Source: Siphonodentalium dalli
Taxonomy: Eukaryota > Mollusca > Scaphopoda > Gadilida > Siphonodentaliidae
DNA length: 64,000 nt
NCBI GenBank assembly: GCA_032622095.1
Contig: CP136065.1
Location: forward strand, 65,277,031-65,341,030
Direction of reading: 5' to 3'
The position numbers were made by a program, and so were the translations under genes. Positions within the stretch are counted from its first letter, which is position 1. Every line of letters starts with the position of its first letter. The notes below the pieces were generated by a model. The model saw only the letters and a list, made by a program, of their open reading frames with translations, ran no database searches and was not told the DNA's origin. Of the stretch, positions 55,401-59,319 are shown piece by piece.

Positions 55401-56052
55401 TCCTTCTAAAAAAATTGGTTTCATTTGTAGTTTCAGGGTGACCTATAGATGGGAGCTATCAAATTTTTCAAATTTCAATGAAAAACATGGCCACCGGCAG
55501 CCATCTTGGATTTTACTCTTTGCATGACTAAATCCTTTGGCACAACCTACAGACCACGTCCCTCATCCGATCATCACCAAACTTCATATGATCTTCAGGG
55601 TGACCTCTAGATAGGTGCCTCCTATTTTGACCGAAATTTGTTGAAAAACATGGCTGCCAGTGGCCAGCTGGGAATTTAAGCTTTGTATGACTAAATGATC
55701 TGGCATTACAAATTGTGGATAAATTGGAGAATGAGTTTTTAAATTGCAAATAATTTTTTTTTTATGAAACCCTCATTTTGTGATGAGGGATGTGCCTGAG
55801 AACACGTTATTTCTTTTTTATTTGGCCTTATATCTCTGTCTCTCATCAATTGAAATGTAATAGGAAATATAATAATATTAGGAGTCTCTTTATCTATGAA
55901 GATTTTTTTTGTTACAGGTTGGATTGAACTGGACAACATTTGAGACGTATCCATTTGTACTACATTCCATGTCTTTATCTATTTTTGCGTCTGTTATTGG
56001 TCCATTCGGAGGTTTCTTTGCAAGTGGATTCAAAAGAGCCTTTAAAATCAAG
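25381..56052 (+). CDS. phosphatidate cytidylyltransferase (CDP-DAG synthase), nine exons, 3' partial
   Basis: Catalyses CTP + phosphatidic acid to CDP-diacylglycerol + PPi, the entry to phosphatidylinositol and phosphatidylglycerol/cardiolipin synthesis; animal enzymes are multi-pass ER membrane proteins. The join of 25381-25434, 35286-35440, 38635-38731, 40041-40217, 42611-42730, 45184-45266, 47090-47246, 50361-50513 and 55918-56052 gives 1131 nt, 377 codons, no stop. Residues 1-69 are a polar, acidic N-terminal region. From about 71 hydrophobic helices begin ([20 protein letters not shown]). Hallmarks: [39 protein letters not shown], the catalytic block [20 protein letters not shown] (250-269) and [18 protein letters not shown] (360-377). 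The PROSITE-type signature SxxKRxxxxKD... is cut at K377 by intron 9; the Asp- and His-containing rest is outside the window. Vertebrates have two paralogues; which one is closer cannot be decided. Confidence 0.97.
25435..26035. other. intron 1, first part, no feature
   Basis: Intron 1 runs from 25435 to 35285 (9851 bp). This proximal part holds no repeat or ORF that I can support. At 25758-25788 there is a short CAGGTAGTAACGGGTCA / CAGGCAGTAACGGGTCA duplication. Confidence 0.5.
26325..26874 (-). CDS. two-exon ORF with [11 protein letters not shown] zinc-finger motif in the Mutator-like element
   Basis: Minus-strand exon A (26874-26745, 130 nt) begins after AAACAAACAG and ends GACAG|GTAATT. 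Exon B (26481-26325, 157 nt) begins after ATCAAACAG and ends in TAA. The junction codon is split AG|G and the frame stays open. Exon A reads [16 protein letters not shown]..., then ...SICKPCKDR, a Cys/His-rich pattern (C-x7-C, C-x2-C) seen next to MULE transposase-derived genes in molluscs and other invertebrates (recalled, not searched). Exon B is acidic ([19 protein letters not shown]). No upstream exon was identified, so it is the 3' part of a transposon gene or of a captured host gene. Confidence 0.55.
26530..26758. repeat. tandem duplication inside the intron of the MULE ORF
   Basis: AGATATTAAAATATTACAAA through CAGAACACAGGACCGTA and CTTGTCTTTGCAAG occurs at about 26568-26637 and again at about 26685-26757. 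The second copy includes the exon A splice donor, so the donor has a decoy copy 120 bp away. Confidence 0.75.
27017..27607. mobile_element. TTAA-flanked element nested in the MULE-like element
   Basis: TTAA + AGGGGTACTGTACGCCA at the left and TGGCGTACAGTACCCCT + TTAA at the right. TTAA target sites and AGG-starting TIRs fit a Kolobok-type (or piggyBac-like) MITE. Size 591 bp, no ORF. Its insertion post-dates the Mutator-like element. Confidence 0.8.
28200..28590. repeat. two-copy tandem repeat, 194-bp offset
   Basis: GAGATTGGGTACCTTCATGG through TGGTGATTTGCAACATCTAT occurs from 28261 and again from 28455. It is preceded by CCGACGTTTCCGTCGGAGGA, a small hairpin. Confidence 0.8.
28740..29180. 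repeat. poly-G/poly-C repeat with TTGGAAAATT motifs
   Basis: A G run at about 28814-28842 and C runs at about 29139-29175 bracket sequence with TTGAAAAATTCTAGC, CAGTTGGAATTC and TTGGAAAATTTCCC motifs. The same family recurs at about 36780-37080 with C runs. Proline- and glycine-rich frames here are artefacts of the homopolymers. Confidence 0.6.
28901..28995. mobile_element. 94-bp perfect-arm foldback MITE
   Basis: The 32-bp arms beginning CTAGATCATGCCATGAACCT are perfect reverse complements, with a 31-bp loop. Flanks GGACATGG and GGACGTGG look like an 8-bp target duplication with one difference. The related repeat at 36789 reads GGGACATGGCTAGAGGG without the hairpin, a candidate empty site. 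Confidence 0.7.
29190..31075. other. intron 1, middle part, no feature
   Basis: AT-rich intronic sequence. I see no supported gene, RNA or defined repeat. Confidence 0.45.
31078..31300. mobile_element. copy of the CTATACTAAAT/GAAATGTTC family
   Basis: TTTCTATACTGAATACTCAT, TTAGGAAATGTTC and its inverse GAACATTTCC, then CCGAATTAATAATAGAG. The family is also at 34385-34480, 37461-38164, 44903-45135 and 46590-47066. The outermost 20 bases are not well kept here. Confidence 0.55.
31697..31895. mobile_element. hairpin MITE, CCCTTTCATGA family
   Basis: CCCTTTCATGACTGGAGC at the left, then CCTGTGCCAGTGC...GAGTCTCCCATAGGGAGCC and an inverted second core ending GCACTGGCACAGG. The right terminus is degraded. 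Confidence 0.6.
31900..32535. other. intron 1, no feature
   Basis: No repeat or coding signal that I can support. Confidence 0.4.
32540..33230 (+). repeat. tandem-unit repeat, period 168-169 bp
   Basis: GCAACATG is at 32709, 32878 and 33046. Units carry TTTTGTCCGAGCTTTTATTC, CCCCTTTTTCGACTTAGAA and GGCAC.GATATTTAGTACCAT. It begins TACTGGAGTCAGCTCGTCCG after a G run. Two TTAGGG copies near 33107 are too few to be telomeric. Confidence 0.7.
33240..33885. other. intron 1, no feature
   Basis: Nothing supported on either strand. Confidence 0.4.
33892..34364. mobile_element. CAAGCCTTGA foldback MITE (long form)
   Basis: Left end CATGCCTTGAAATAGTGTGT; right end, read inward, CAAAGCCTCGAACTAATGTG. 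Two inner palindromes on GAGGTCCCC.GAGGGTGAATT / CACTAAATTCACCCTCTGGG are separated by the family spacer (AGTATCTATAGTCTCAAATT, AGGTGACTAATG). The right half has an internal 22-bp duplication (GAGACCTCAGCAGAATGAGG). No target duplication is visible. Confidence 0.7.
34365..35090. other. intron 1, repeat scrap and no gene
   Basis: 34385-34480 is an inverted scrap of the GAAATGTTC family. The rest has no feature I can support. Confidence 0.4.
35098..35243. mobile_element. mariner-type MITE, third copy
   Basis: ATGCCCTAAATAATCGACTC and its inverse GATTATTTAGGGCATTACTG enclose AGCAGAATTATGGGTAATTT and its complement. It ends 42 bp before exon 2. The left CAGTA is lost. Confidence 0.7.
35286..35440 (+). 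CDS. cytidylyltransferase exon 2 (residues 19-70)
   Basis: Begins after TTTCCAG, ends CCCAG|GTTAGT with codon 70 split AG|A (phase 2). Encodes a polar segment rich in E, S, D and P leading to ALSGVTPR, which aligns with the human ALSGLSSRW region just before the first membrane helix. No membrane segment. Confidence 0.88.
35590..35935. repeat. second copy of the 16.4-16.9 kb outer repeat
   Basis: A CAACAACAACAACAACA tract, then GTTATCAGAATTGATTAATT, ATTTTGTTCAACG, GTGAAAAATAACAGATTTC and CTTTGATGGGTGGATTCCTC match 16500-16900 in order. It ends after GGAGCGTTAATTCGGATTAT without the inverted right arm. Confidence 0.7.
36179..36396. mobile_element. mariner-type MITE, longest intact copy
   Basis: TA + CAGTAATGCCCTAATTAATC and its inverse GATTAATTAGGGCATTACTG + TA. 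It is a nearly perfect foldback: both arms carry AGCAGAATTATGGGTAAC and GAAATATGGCTTGTTGCC, meeting at GAAAGCTCTCCCTGAGAGCT. Good reference for the mutated copy at 59107. Confidence 0.8.
36655..37085. repeat. poly-C repeat, partner of the 28.8 kb family
   Basis: C runs at about 36661-36679, 36910-36930 and 36996-37013, with GACATGGCTAGAGGG, TTTGCTGGAATTTTTC and GTTAGGAAATTTTCCAAC. No gene. Confidence 0.6.
37461..38164. mobile_element. CTATACTAAAT element with tandemly amplified left end
   Basis: The right end CCATTTGATGTAGTAAGGG + TTAA (38161-38164) matches 47043-47066. The left part is a tandem array: TTAACCCTTTCTATACTAA starts at 37634, 37701, 37769, 37836 (one C lost) and 37901, spacing 65-68 bp, each unit with GATGAGTAGTTATACCATAG and GAAATGTTCAGATAATAAG. 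An earlier partial unit is at 37461. So the terminal segment of a TTAA-flanked MITE was amplified in place. The inverse TTATTATCTGAACATTTCC lies at about 37997. Confidence 0.75.
38187..38593. mobile_element. CAAGCCTTGA foldback MITE ending 41 bp before exon 3
   Basis: The right end reads inward CAAGCCTGAGTTTAGTGTGC, followed by GAATGAGGT-type palindromes at 38196-38265 and 38477-38575. The left terminus is missing. Confidence 0.65.
38635..38731 (+). CDS. cytidylyltransferase exon 3 (residues 70-102)
   Basis: Begins after ATTTATAG and ends TTGCTG|GTAAGT, phase 0. Encodes [20 protein letters not shown] and on to [12 protein letters not shown]: the first transmembrane helix region, aligning with human RWKNWWIRGI...IIYMG. 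The last part of intron 2 contains a near copy of the exon segment TGATGATTTTAGCTTTCATG. Confidence 0.95.
38732..39530. other. intron 3, first part, no feature
   Basis: No gene or defined repeat that I can support. Confidence 0.45.
39531..39991. mobile_element. TTAA-flanked hairpin MITE, CAGTGCCAGG ends
   Basis: TTAACCCTTTCAGTGCCAGG at the left mirrors CCTGGCACTCAAAGGGTTAA at the right. Near the right end is the shared palindrome module GCCAATGCATTCTCTTATA...GGCGACCTATGGTCG...GCATTGGC (about 39872-39940). The CCCTTT-starting ends on TTAA resemble piggyBac-type MITEs. It ends 49 bp before exon 4. Confidence 0.8.
40041..40217 (+). CDS. cytidylyltransferase exon 4 (residues 103-161)
   Basis: Begins after ATTTCAG, ends AGCGCT|GTAAGT, phase 0 on both sides. 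Encodes [20 protein letters not shown], the motif [16 protein letters not shown] and [14 protein letters not shown], all closely matching animal CDS proteins. Reading on past the donor meets TIR sequence of the following MITE. Confidence 0.97.
40276..40717. mobile_element. hairpin MITE with TATGTGATCCGCC ends
   Basis: TATGTGATCCGCCATATCAA through CAGTCGGAAG and GGGATTTTTTTACCCTGTGC is mirrored by the right end (GCACAGGGTAAAAAAAATCC ... ATATGGCGGGTCACATA). TIRs are about 60 bp. Directly inside each TIR lies the palindrome module (about 40324-40395, degraded on one side, and 40592-40662). These termini are unrelated to the CCCTTT ends of the other hairpin MITEs, although the core is the same. 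It starts 58 bp after exon 4. Confidence 0.8.
40719..41145. repeat. degenerate tandem repeat, about 145-bp period
   Basis: ATATGTTTTCTAATTTGTGCCCAATGTACC-like segments start near 40716, 40868 and 41008, with AAGTAACCA and ATGTAACA between. Confidence 0.6.
41160..41405. mobile_element. fragment of the CAAGCCTTGA foldback family
   Basis: GAGGGTTAATTTAATGATGC, GCTAGCATCACCAAATTTG, GGGGACCTCATTCTACTTA and GGTGGCTGATCGGTGAACAT. Both termini are missing. Confidence 0.55.
41450..41876. mobile_element. CCCTTTCATGA hairpin MITE plus a partial copy
   Basis: 41452-41540 is a partial inverted copy (TTAACCCTTCCATAGCTTCC, GGTGCCAATGCATTCTCTTA). About 41620-41876 is a full copy: AACCCTTTCATGACGGGAGC at the left, AGCTCCACTCATGGAAGGG + TTAA at the right, and two inner hairpins with GAGTCTCCCATA cores. 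Confidence 0.7.
41885..42080 (+). repeat. dispersed repeat shared with 56.9-57.1 kb
   Basis: GGTCCGACCGTAAGTTAAGC, TCGACTTAGAATTGG, AACATAGACAGT and AATGATTGTTCCCAGAAT align with about 56940-57125. Confidence 0.6.
42164..42532. mobile_element. TTAA-flanked MITE, CCCTTTACCCAACA ends
   Basis: TTAACCCTTTACCCAACAGA at the left and TTTGTTGGGTAAAGGGTTAA at the right, 369 bp. A complete palindrome module at 42194-42262 has arms of 33 nt with one mismatch (GCGAGTCGACC / GGTCGCCTCGC centre); the second module (about 42341-42395) has lost its left arm. The right part (CACAATGTGGTCAAGGAGCC ... GAAGCTTTATTTGGCC) is shared with 46670-47029 and 49125-49514. piggyBac-like by ends; no ORF. Confidence 0.85.
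42611..42730 (+). CDS. cytidylyltransferase exon 5 (residues 162-201)
   Basis: Begins after ATATTTCAG, ends ACGTTG|GTAAGT, phase 0. Encodes [20 protein letters not shown] and [15 protein letters not shown], aligning with human FLIRYHRFISFALYLAG...SLVKKHY. Contains one membrane helix. Confidence 0.96.
42759..43210. mobile_element. CAAGCCTTGA foldback MITE starting 28 bp after exon 5
   Basis: Left CAAGCCTGGATATAGTGTG; right end CAGGCTTG. Both inner palindromes are present. Flanks CTCATCCA and TTAATCCA agree at 6 of 8 positions, which suits an old 8-bp duplication. 452 bp. Confidence 0.7.
43401..44258. mobile_element. TIR element carrying an AATAGTGATGGCCA array
   Basis: Left AGTACTCTCGAGTTCCAAAT and right, read inward, TGTACTCTTAAGTGCCAAAT are inverted. 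The left part is a tandem array of a 17-18 bp unit AATAGTGATGGCCAAAT at about 43418-43568 (about nine copies). The foldback MITE 43754-44006 is nested inside. Confidence 0.6.
43754..44006. mobile_element. CAAGCCTTGA foldback MITE with perfect 8-bp TSD
   Basis: CAAGCCTTGAAATAGTGTGT at the left and ACACACTATTCAAGGCTTG at the right. GACATCAT flanks both sides (43746-43753 and 44007-44014). 253 bp, two palindromic halves, no ORF. The duplication length places the family near hAT. Confidence 0.88.
44260..44902. other. intron 5, no feature
   Basis: No supported gene or repeat. Confidence 0.4.
44903..45135. mobile_element. CTATACTAAAT family copy, left part
   Basis: TTAACCCTTACTATACTAAA at the TTAA end, then TTAGGAAATGTTTAGATAAT and its inverse TTTATCTAAACATTTCC, then AATAATAGACCATTCCAGTG. 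The right TTAA terminus is absent. Ends about 50 bp before exon 6. Confidence 0.65.
45184..45266 (+). CDS. cytidylyltransferase exon 6 (residues 202-229)
   Basis: Begins after TCGTTTAG, ends ATCTG|GTAAGA with W229 split TG|G (phase 2). Encodes [20 protein letters not shown] and NIFEGLIW, matching human FAWTHVTLL..TQSHLVIQNLFEGMIW. Confidence 0.97.
45540..46240 (-). repeat. dispersed repeat, 'CCAAGATGGCTGC' family, opposite strand
   Basis: GACCTCTAGA, CAGCCATCTTGGATTT (three times) and CATATGGATCTT appear in reverse order relative to 5255-7720. The outer part CTACAGTGTCATTGACAC also resembles 5098-5116 in reverse, so the copy extends over about 700 bp. Confidence 0.65.
46590..47066. mobile_element. 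CTATACTAAAT MITE hosting a nested hairpin MITE
   Basis: The right end CCATTTAGTATAGTAAGGG + TTAA (47063-47066) is the inverse of the family left end seen at 44903. The left end is lost. The 46670-47029 element is inserted in it. The boundary lies only 23 bp before exon 7. Confidence 0.65.
46670..47029. mobile_element. TTAA-flanked MITE, CCCTTTACCCAACA ends, second copy
   Basis: TTAACCCTTTACCCAACAGA and TTTGTTGGGTAAAGGGTTAA termini, 360 bp. Two palindrome modules: the first with GAGTCGACCATAGGTCGCC (about 46701-46769), the second with the inverse centre GAGGCGACCTATGGTCGAC (about 46810-46878). Confidence 0.85.
47090..47246 (+). CDS. cytidylyltransferase exon 7 (catalytic block, residues 229-281)
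   Basis: Begins after GAATTGCAG, ends TTCTTT|GTAAGT, phase 0. Contains the most conserved part of the family: [20 protein letters not shown] then [12 protein letters not shown] (260-271), followed by a membrane helix. In the family the conserved acidic and lysine residues here take part in CTP/metal binding. Confidence 0.98.
47289..47439. mobile_element. 151-bp foldback MITE with perfect 8-bp TSD
   Basis: CAAGCCTTGAAATAGCATGT to ACACGCTATTTCAAGGCTTG, flanked by TAAATACC on both sides (47281-47288 and 47440-47447). It is essentially one long hairpin with arms of about 65 nt. Smallest and cleanest copy of the family; it starts 43 bp after exon 7. Confidence 0.9.
47450..49120. other. intron 7, no gene
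   Basis: Mostly unique AT-rich sequence. ACCCTTGAA motifs near 48187-48245 and 48827-48905 suggest an old repeat, but I cannot delimit it. Confidence 0.4.
49125..49514. mobile_element. TTAA-flanked MITE, CCCTTTACCCAACA ends, third copy (inverted)
   Basis: TTAACCCTTTACCCAACAAA and CTGTTGGGTAAAGGGTTAA termini, 390 bp, in reverse orientation relative to 42164 and 46670. Both palindrome modules are complete (about 49279-49347 and 49415-49483) and separated by about 67 bp. Confidence 0.87.
49545..49875. repeat. foldback repeat with TTGCCAAAT motifs
   Basis: Left TCAGGGTTGGGGCTGG and right CAGCATGTACCCTGA are loosely inverted; TTGCCAA, TTTGCCAAAT and TTTTGCTAAATGG motifs fill the interior. Confidence 0.45.
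50033..50360 (+). repeat. six tandem decoy copies of the exon 8 3' splice site
   Basis: A 49- or 57-bp unit containing ATCTTTACAG plus the first about 30 nt of exon 8 is repeated. AG dinucleotides end at 50050, 50099, 50148, 50205, 50254 and 50311, and the true one at 50360 (spacings 49, 49, 57, 49, 57, 49; the longer ones carry an 8-bp internal duplication). In the phase needed for the protein, every decoy runs into TAA or TAG before the true exon, e.g. GTTTTGACTAA or TTTAACTAG. Only the last copy has GTTTGACTAC and stays open. Confidence 0.9.
50361..50513 (+). CDS. cytidylyltransferase exon 8 (residues 282-332)
   Basis: Begins after ATCTTTACAG, ends ACAGTG|GTAAGT, phase 0. Encodes [20 protein letters not shown] and on to [13 protein letters not shown], the moderately variable loop that aligns with human SKYQYFVCPVEY...YSLPPFLK. 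A near copy of its last 32 nt plus donor follows at 50522-50560; use of that second donor would add an in-frame TAA. Confidence 0.93.
50660..50965 (-). repeat. dispersed repeat, 'CCAAGATGGCTGC' family
   Basis: CTTCAGGGTGACCTATAGAT, GGGAGCTATCAAAT and CAGCAGCCATCTTGAATTTC. The same order follows the 4.4 kb element at 55430-55540. Confidence 0.6.
51520..54265 (+). repeat. diverged satellite, about 195-bp period, about 15 units
   Basis: Anchor GAGAGCATAT (and variants) occurs near 51578, 51774, 51954, 52315, 52461, 52630, 52819, 53014, 53212, 53412, 53601, 53798, 53993 and 54195. Each unit also has TATTTGCCAGCCGCTTTT, GGGAACCAACCCATCCAT and GTGTTCAAGACTTCAAATGG. Units differ from one another by perhaps 20-30%, so it is an old array. 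Confidence 0.85.
54400..55100 (+). repeat. 364-bp tandem repeat, two to three units
   Basis: TGTTGTTGTTGTAA followed by TGGGG.TCTGGAAGC occurs near 54499 and 54863; CATTAGAATCATTTAGAAAA matches CATTAAGATCAATTAGAAAA and TCTGGCAAACCATTCACAGT matches ATCGCAAACCGTTCATAATT. Confidence 0.7.
55430..55750 (-). repeat. dispersed repeat, 'CCAAGATGGCTGC' family
   Basis: TTTCAGGGTGACCTATAGAT, GGCAGCCATCTTGGATTTTA and CAGGGTGACCTCTAGATAGG. It matches the sequence preceding the 4.4 kb element, in the same orientation. Confidence 0.6.
55918..56052 (+). CDS. cytidylyltransferase exon 9 (residues 333-377), last in window
   Basis: Begins after TTTGTTACAG, ends ATCAAG|GTTAGT, phase 0. Encodes [20 protein letters not shown] and [15 protein letters not shown], nearly identical to vertebrate CDS. 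The next residues of the family are an Asp-containing PGHGG signature; no exon encoding them is visible in 56053-64000. Confidence 0.97.
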
Positions 56053-56152
56053 GTTAGTTTGAGGTCATTTCCAGAAGTAATGAAAATTTATTTAATGTTT
56101 GCATGGCGTCCTCTATGGAATCTTATCACTTATTTCTGCAGTATAACTCTGG

Positions 56153-56648
56153 TTAAAGGTCCACTTAATTTTCGAACCCCCCCCCCCCCCCCCCCCATTT
56201 ACATTATAAAATATATGCCATATTATATACCATTTGAAAGAGGAAGCTCCAAAACATTGTATTATCAACTTATCCGGTGTAATAAACTGTGGACATGTTG
56301 TTTTTGTTGAGTTGCTGACATGTTTTTATACTTAAGTTTCATCTGGTTTTGTTGTGCAAAGTGTATTATTTTCAATGGAGGGGGAATAACTCTATATTTT
56401 AAAGATTTCCCTTCCTTTGAAAATTTATTTTTAGTTTGAATTCTGTTGCATTCTGGGAGTCAAAAAGGAGGGGGGAATCTTTTTATGATATCAGCTGTTT
56501 TCTTTGGGCATCTTCTGAGACATTGACATTCAAATGGTGTGAATTATAGTATATTAATCATATTTTATGGCACAGATTGTTGTTAAAACCGTATATCAAG
56601 GCACTATAAAAAAATAATCGTTGACTCGAAAATTAAGTGGACCTTTAA
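56153..56648. mobile_element. uninterrupted TTAA-flanked MITE (empty-site copy)
   Basis: TTAA + AGGTCCACTTAATTTTCGAA and TCGAAAATTAAGTGGACCT + TTAA, 496 bp, with a C run near 56179-56197. It matches 16980-18280 outside the 793-bp insertion, including AAAACATTGTATTATCAACT and GTAATAAACTGTGGACATG. Confidence 0.85.
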
Positions 56649-56759
56649 GGGGACATTTCTAGTTCTCTCTATGTCACACATACTTGAGAACACATAATTA
56701 TATTTTAGATGTCACGTGACATAACTATATCATTCTTTCAAAATGCTGGAAAATTTTGG

Positions 56760-57140
56760 GTGACTACATAAATGACCATTGTCCGTCCGTCTGACTGCTC
56801 ATCCATCTGTTTGTCCATCTGTCTGAAATGATCGTTGTCCGGATGATAACTTGATTATTATTATTATACAGAATTCTATGAAACTTGGTACATGGCCTTC
56901 ATATCATATGAGAAAGTTCTTATCAAATTCTATTTTGGGCTGGTCCGATCATTTCTGACGGGATGTTTGGCCCCTTTTCAACTTAGTATTTTAGATTTAG
57001 ATTTTAGTGATTATTCTGGTGTCTAATAAAATAAAACTATGTGTGTTAGCAACATAGACAGTCGGCAGCAAAGTTTGATTCAATGATTGTTCCTAAAATC
57101 AAATATTTTATTTCTAAAACAAATCAACTTTTTCGGGGGA
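56760..57140 (+). repeat. dispersed repeat with GTCCGTCCGTCTG start
   Basis: CATTGTCCGTCCGTCTG, AAACTTGGTACATGG, GGCCCCTTTTCAACTTAG and AACATAGACAGTCGGC. It shares its second half with 41885-42080. Confidence 0.6.
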
Positions 57141-57277
57141 TGTGGGGCAAGCCTTTTATTTAGATTTGGCATCTGTCAGACTCGGTGGACACAGAGAAAC
57201 AACAATTAGGAGATATTCATACTCTATTGAGTTGGATTAAAGTGATGTGAATCACTCCTGTGGGGTGATCAAATAAA

Positions 57278-57647
57278 AATAACATTTTCAATAGAAAATA
57301 CATATTCCCTAATAAGATACTTACACACTGAACTACATGTTATATTCATTCTTATTCACAAAAAGAGGATCTATGATATCCGTTTAAAATTTATTATTTT
57401 GGTACGAAATAGCTTAAGTACCTTTTTGAATCATTATTATGACGTAGCAGGTCACAGGTCACGTGTCCACTAGCTATAATATAAGCGAGAGGACACACAG
57501 GTAATGGTCTCTTTTCATTCTCTTACAAGATTTGAGGGGTGTGACCGAGCAGCGGGAAGGGGAAATCCCAATTTGGGAGGGACATGCGAGTTCAGTGTGT
57601 AAGTATCTTATTAGGGAATATGTATTTTCTATTGAAAATGTTATATT
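57278..57647. repeat. inverted repeat with about 60-bp arms
   Basis: ACATTTTCAATAGAAAATAC through CCCTAATAAGATACTTACAC and ACTGAAC (left, about 57281-57340) is the reverse complement of about 57588-57647. A further ACACACTGAACTACATGTTA copy is at about 57664. The spacer holds the left end of the 4.4 kb TTAA-bounded region. Confidence 0.75.
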
Positions 57648-58279
57648 CCCATCAAAGATATGTTACACACTGAACTACATGTTAGAATCAACTCATAGGA
57701 GGAGGCTGCGAGGAATGAGATATTATTTTATTTTGGTTAAGAGCAATTCTTTTGAACAAATGGATCCAAAAGGTACCGATTCGCAGATTTGATTGATGAT
57801 ACACGGTAAAGTGGAGAAAGTAGATGAATGAGCCCAATGGCTGAATTTTTGCCCCCTCCCCCTTTTATTCCTGAAGTCAGGCAAACCAGTAATTTTGAAA
57901 ACTCATTAGGTAGAAATCGCCCAAAAGTCACAGGCATGTACCTGCAGGTGCCACCTCCTCCATGGAGCAAGCTGGTCATATGCAGAAAGCATAGACCACT
58001 CTGATCCATGCTTGTAACTGAACGAAACAAGATATCCCGACGTTTCGACACCAGAGGAAGGAAATCTATTGCTACCTGAATAGTCAATCTGGATGTAAAA
58101 TGAGCAAGAGGTGAATGTAAATACGATTAGAAACATACCAAACCTCATTTCTGGCGAAGAAAACCCAGATTGCAAGAGCCGCATAACCATGATTGTGAGT
58201 TGTGCGACATAAGGTGCAAACCCAATTTTGTGAACAACCGGTCAAGGCTCAAAATAATTATTTTGTGACTGACTGTCAA

Positions 58280-58660
58280 AATGACAGTAGTGAAATGTCC
58301 AATCGACGTACTAGTAGTCAATGAGGCGCACAGTGTAGTGAGCGTCCAATTGCCACCCAGGAAAACCCATGTTATTGTTTTCAAAAGTGCAAAAACTTTA
58401 CTTCGAGTAAGAAATATACCGGACATAAGCCATTTCCATTGGACCATGACATGACCAGCATTTACTATGAGCCGTGAAACTGGTTGGAAAAACCCTTGGT
58501 AAACGAAGTTCATCATGAGCGTGATAGGATTTTGAAATTCCTAAAATGTTTTCTGGTATCGAAACAATCGAGAAGAAAAAAGTCTGGAGAGTCCCGAGTT
58601 GTAAACTACCTCCACAGCCTGTCGATCCAATCGAGTGTATTCAGTTACCTTGATTGAAAG
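58280..58660 (+). pseudogene. decayed coding-like segments, family unknown
   Basis: Plus-strand pieces such as VKCPIDVLVVNEAHSVVSV (about 58290-58350) and WLEKPLVNEVHHERDRILKF (about 58472-58535) stay open for 40-60 codons but in different frames and with stops between. An earlier piece KSRITMIVSCAT (about 58170-58205) faintly recalls the DDE-domain region of pogo/Tigger proteins. I cannot assign it. Confidence 0.2.
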
Positions 58661-58843
58661 GGACACTTGGAGGCCTGAATGTAATATATTAGAAAATATT
58701 TGGAAGGAGGAAGCCCATCGAGATGGAACAACTTCAAACGGTCGGAAAGGATGAACAGGCTGTGGATGATGAAGGACTAAAAACAACCAGAATGTTGATA
58801 ACAAGTAGAATGATTCTTCTTGTTATTCACTGATTGTTCTTAA

Positions 58844-59106
58844 CAGACGAAGGGCCCAGGTCCATGAGCTGTTCGCATATTCTCGTTCGACATTTGGTCG
58901 AGAGGAGTCATGTTACGGACGACCAGACACATGTGTGTATGGTCTGACGGTTGTCTGCCGCTCATACAGCGAGGACCCGGACCCTAGTTCCTCCCCGTGG
59001 GCAGAGACTCATCTGTCGCCAACGGTGATTGCCTCATGTGCGCCGTTAGACGGATTGCCCGTCTGTTTGAGTTATCCAAGACAGCGTGTCAAAAAGGAGC
59101 ACTGAG
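58844..59106 (+). other. open, GC-rich, exon-like segment, function unknown
   Basis: After TGTTCTTAACAG (58833-58844) one frame stays open for about 85 codons to TGA at about 59104: it includes QVHELFAYSRSTFGREESCY, GLTVVCRSYSEDPDPSSSPW and LPVCLSYPRQRVKKEH. Composition is balanced and unlike the AT-rich surroundings. No family is recognised, no donor is required if it is a terminal exon, and it could equally be a transposon ORF piece. Confidence 0.25.
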
Positions 59107-59317
59107 TACAGCAATGCCCTAAACAACCGACCCCCCCAACCACAACAGAACCACGGGCAGCACCCCAGGACCCAGCCGGAAGCATGGCCCACAGCCACCC
59201 AGCGGAAAGCTGTCAATGAGAGCCGACCGGCAACGAGCCACACCGCCCACCAAATCCCGGAAAGCCACCCACAACCCCCCGGCGGCGAAGGACTCAATCA
59301 TTCAGGGCATCACGGTA
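59107..59317. mobile_element. mariner-type MITE with extreme T-to-C change
   Basis: Same architecture as 5625-5767 and 36179-36396: TACAGCAATGCCCTAAACAA at the left and TTCAGGGCATCACGGTA at the right. Most T residues of the family sequence are C here on the plus strand, in both arms. In the ungapped stretch 59138-59214, against 5655-5731, I count 25 differences, 17 of them T to C; 20 of 23 T's are changed but only about 2 A's. The flanks do not show this bias. Confidence 0.85.
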
Positions 59318-59319
59318 TG

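Larger units (their letters stand above)
51065..55422. mobile_element. 4.36 kb element: about 200-bp TIRs around a satellite
   Basis: Left end GAAACCAACTTTTTTTAAAA through GATAGTGAAAAATAAC, CGATACCCACCAGTCACTTT and ATTGTTGGGGTTAAAATTAC (to about 51260) is repeated in reverse complement at about 55200-55422 at roughly 90% identity by eye. Between the TIRs lie a satellite of about 15 units (51520-54260) and a second, two-to-three-unit repeat of about 364 bp (54400-55100). No transposase frame is visible. The satellite may have expanded inside a MITE-like or Helentron-like carrier. No target duplication was identified. Confidence 0.7.
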
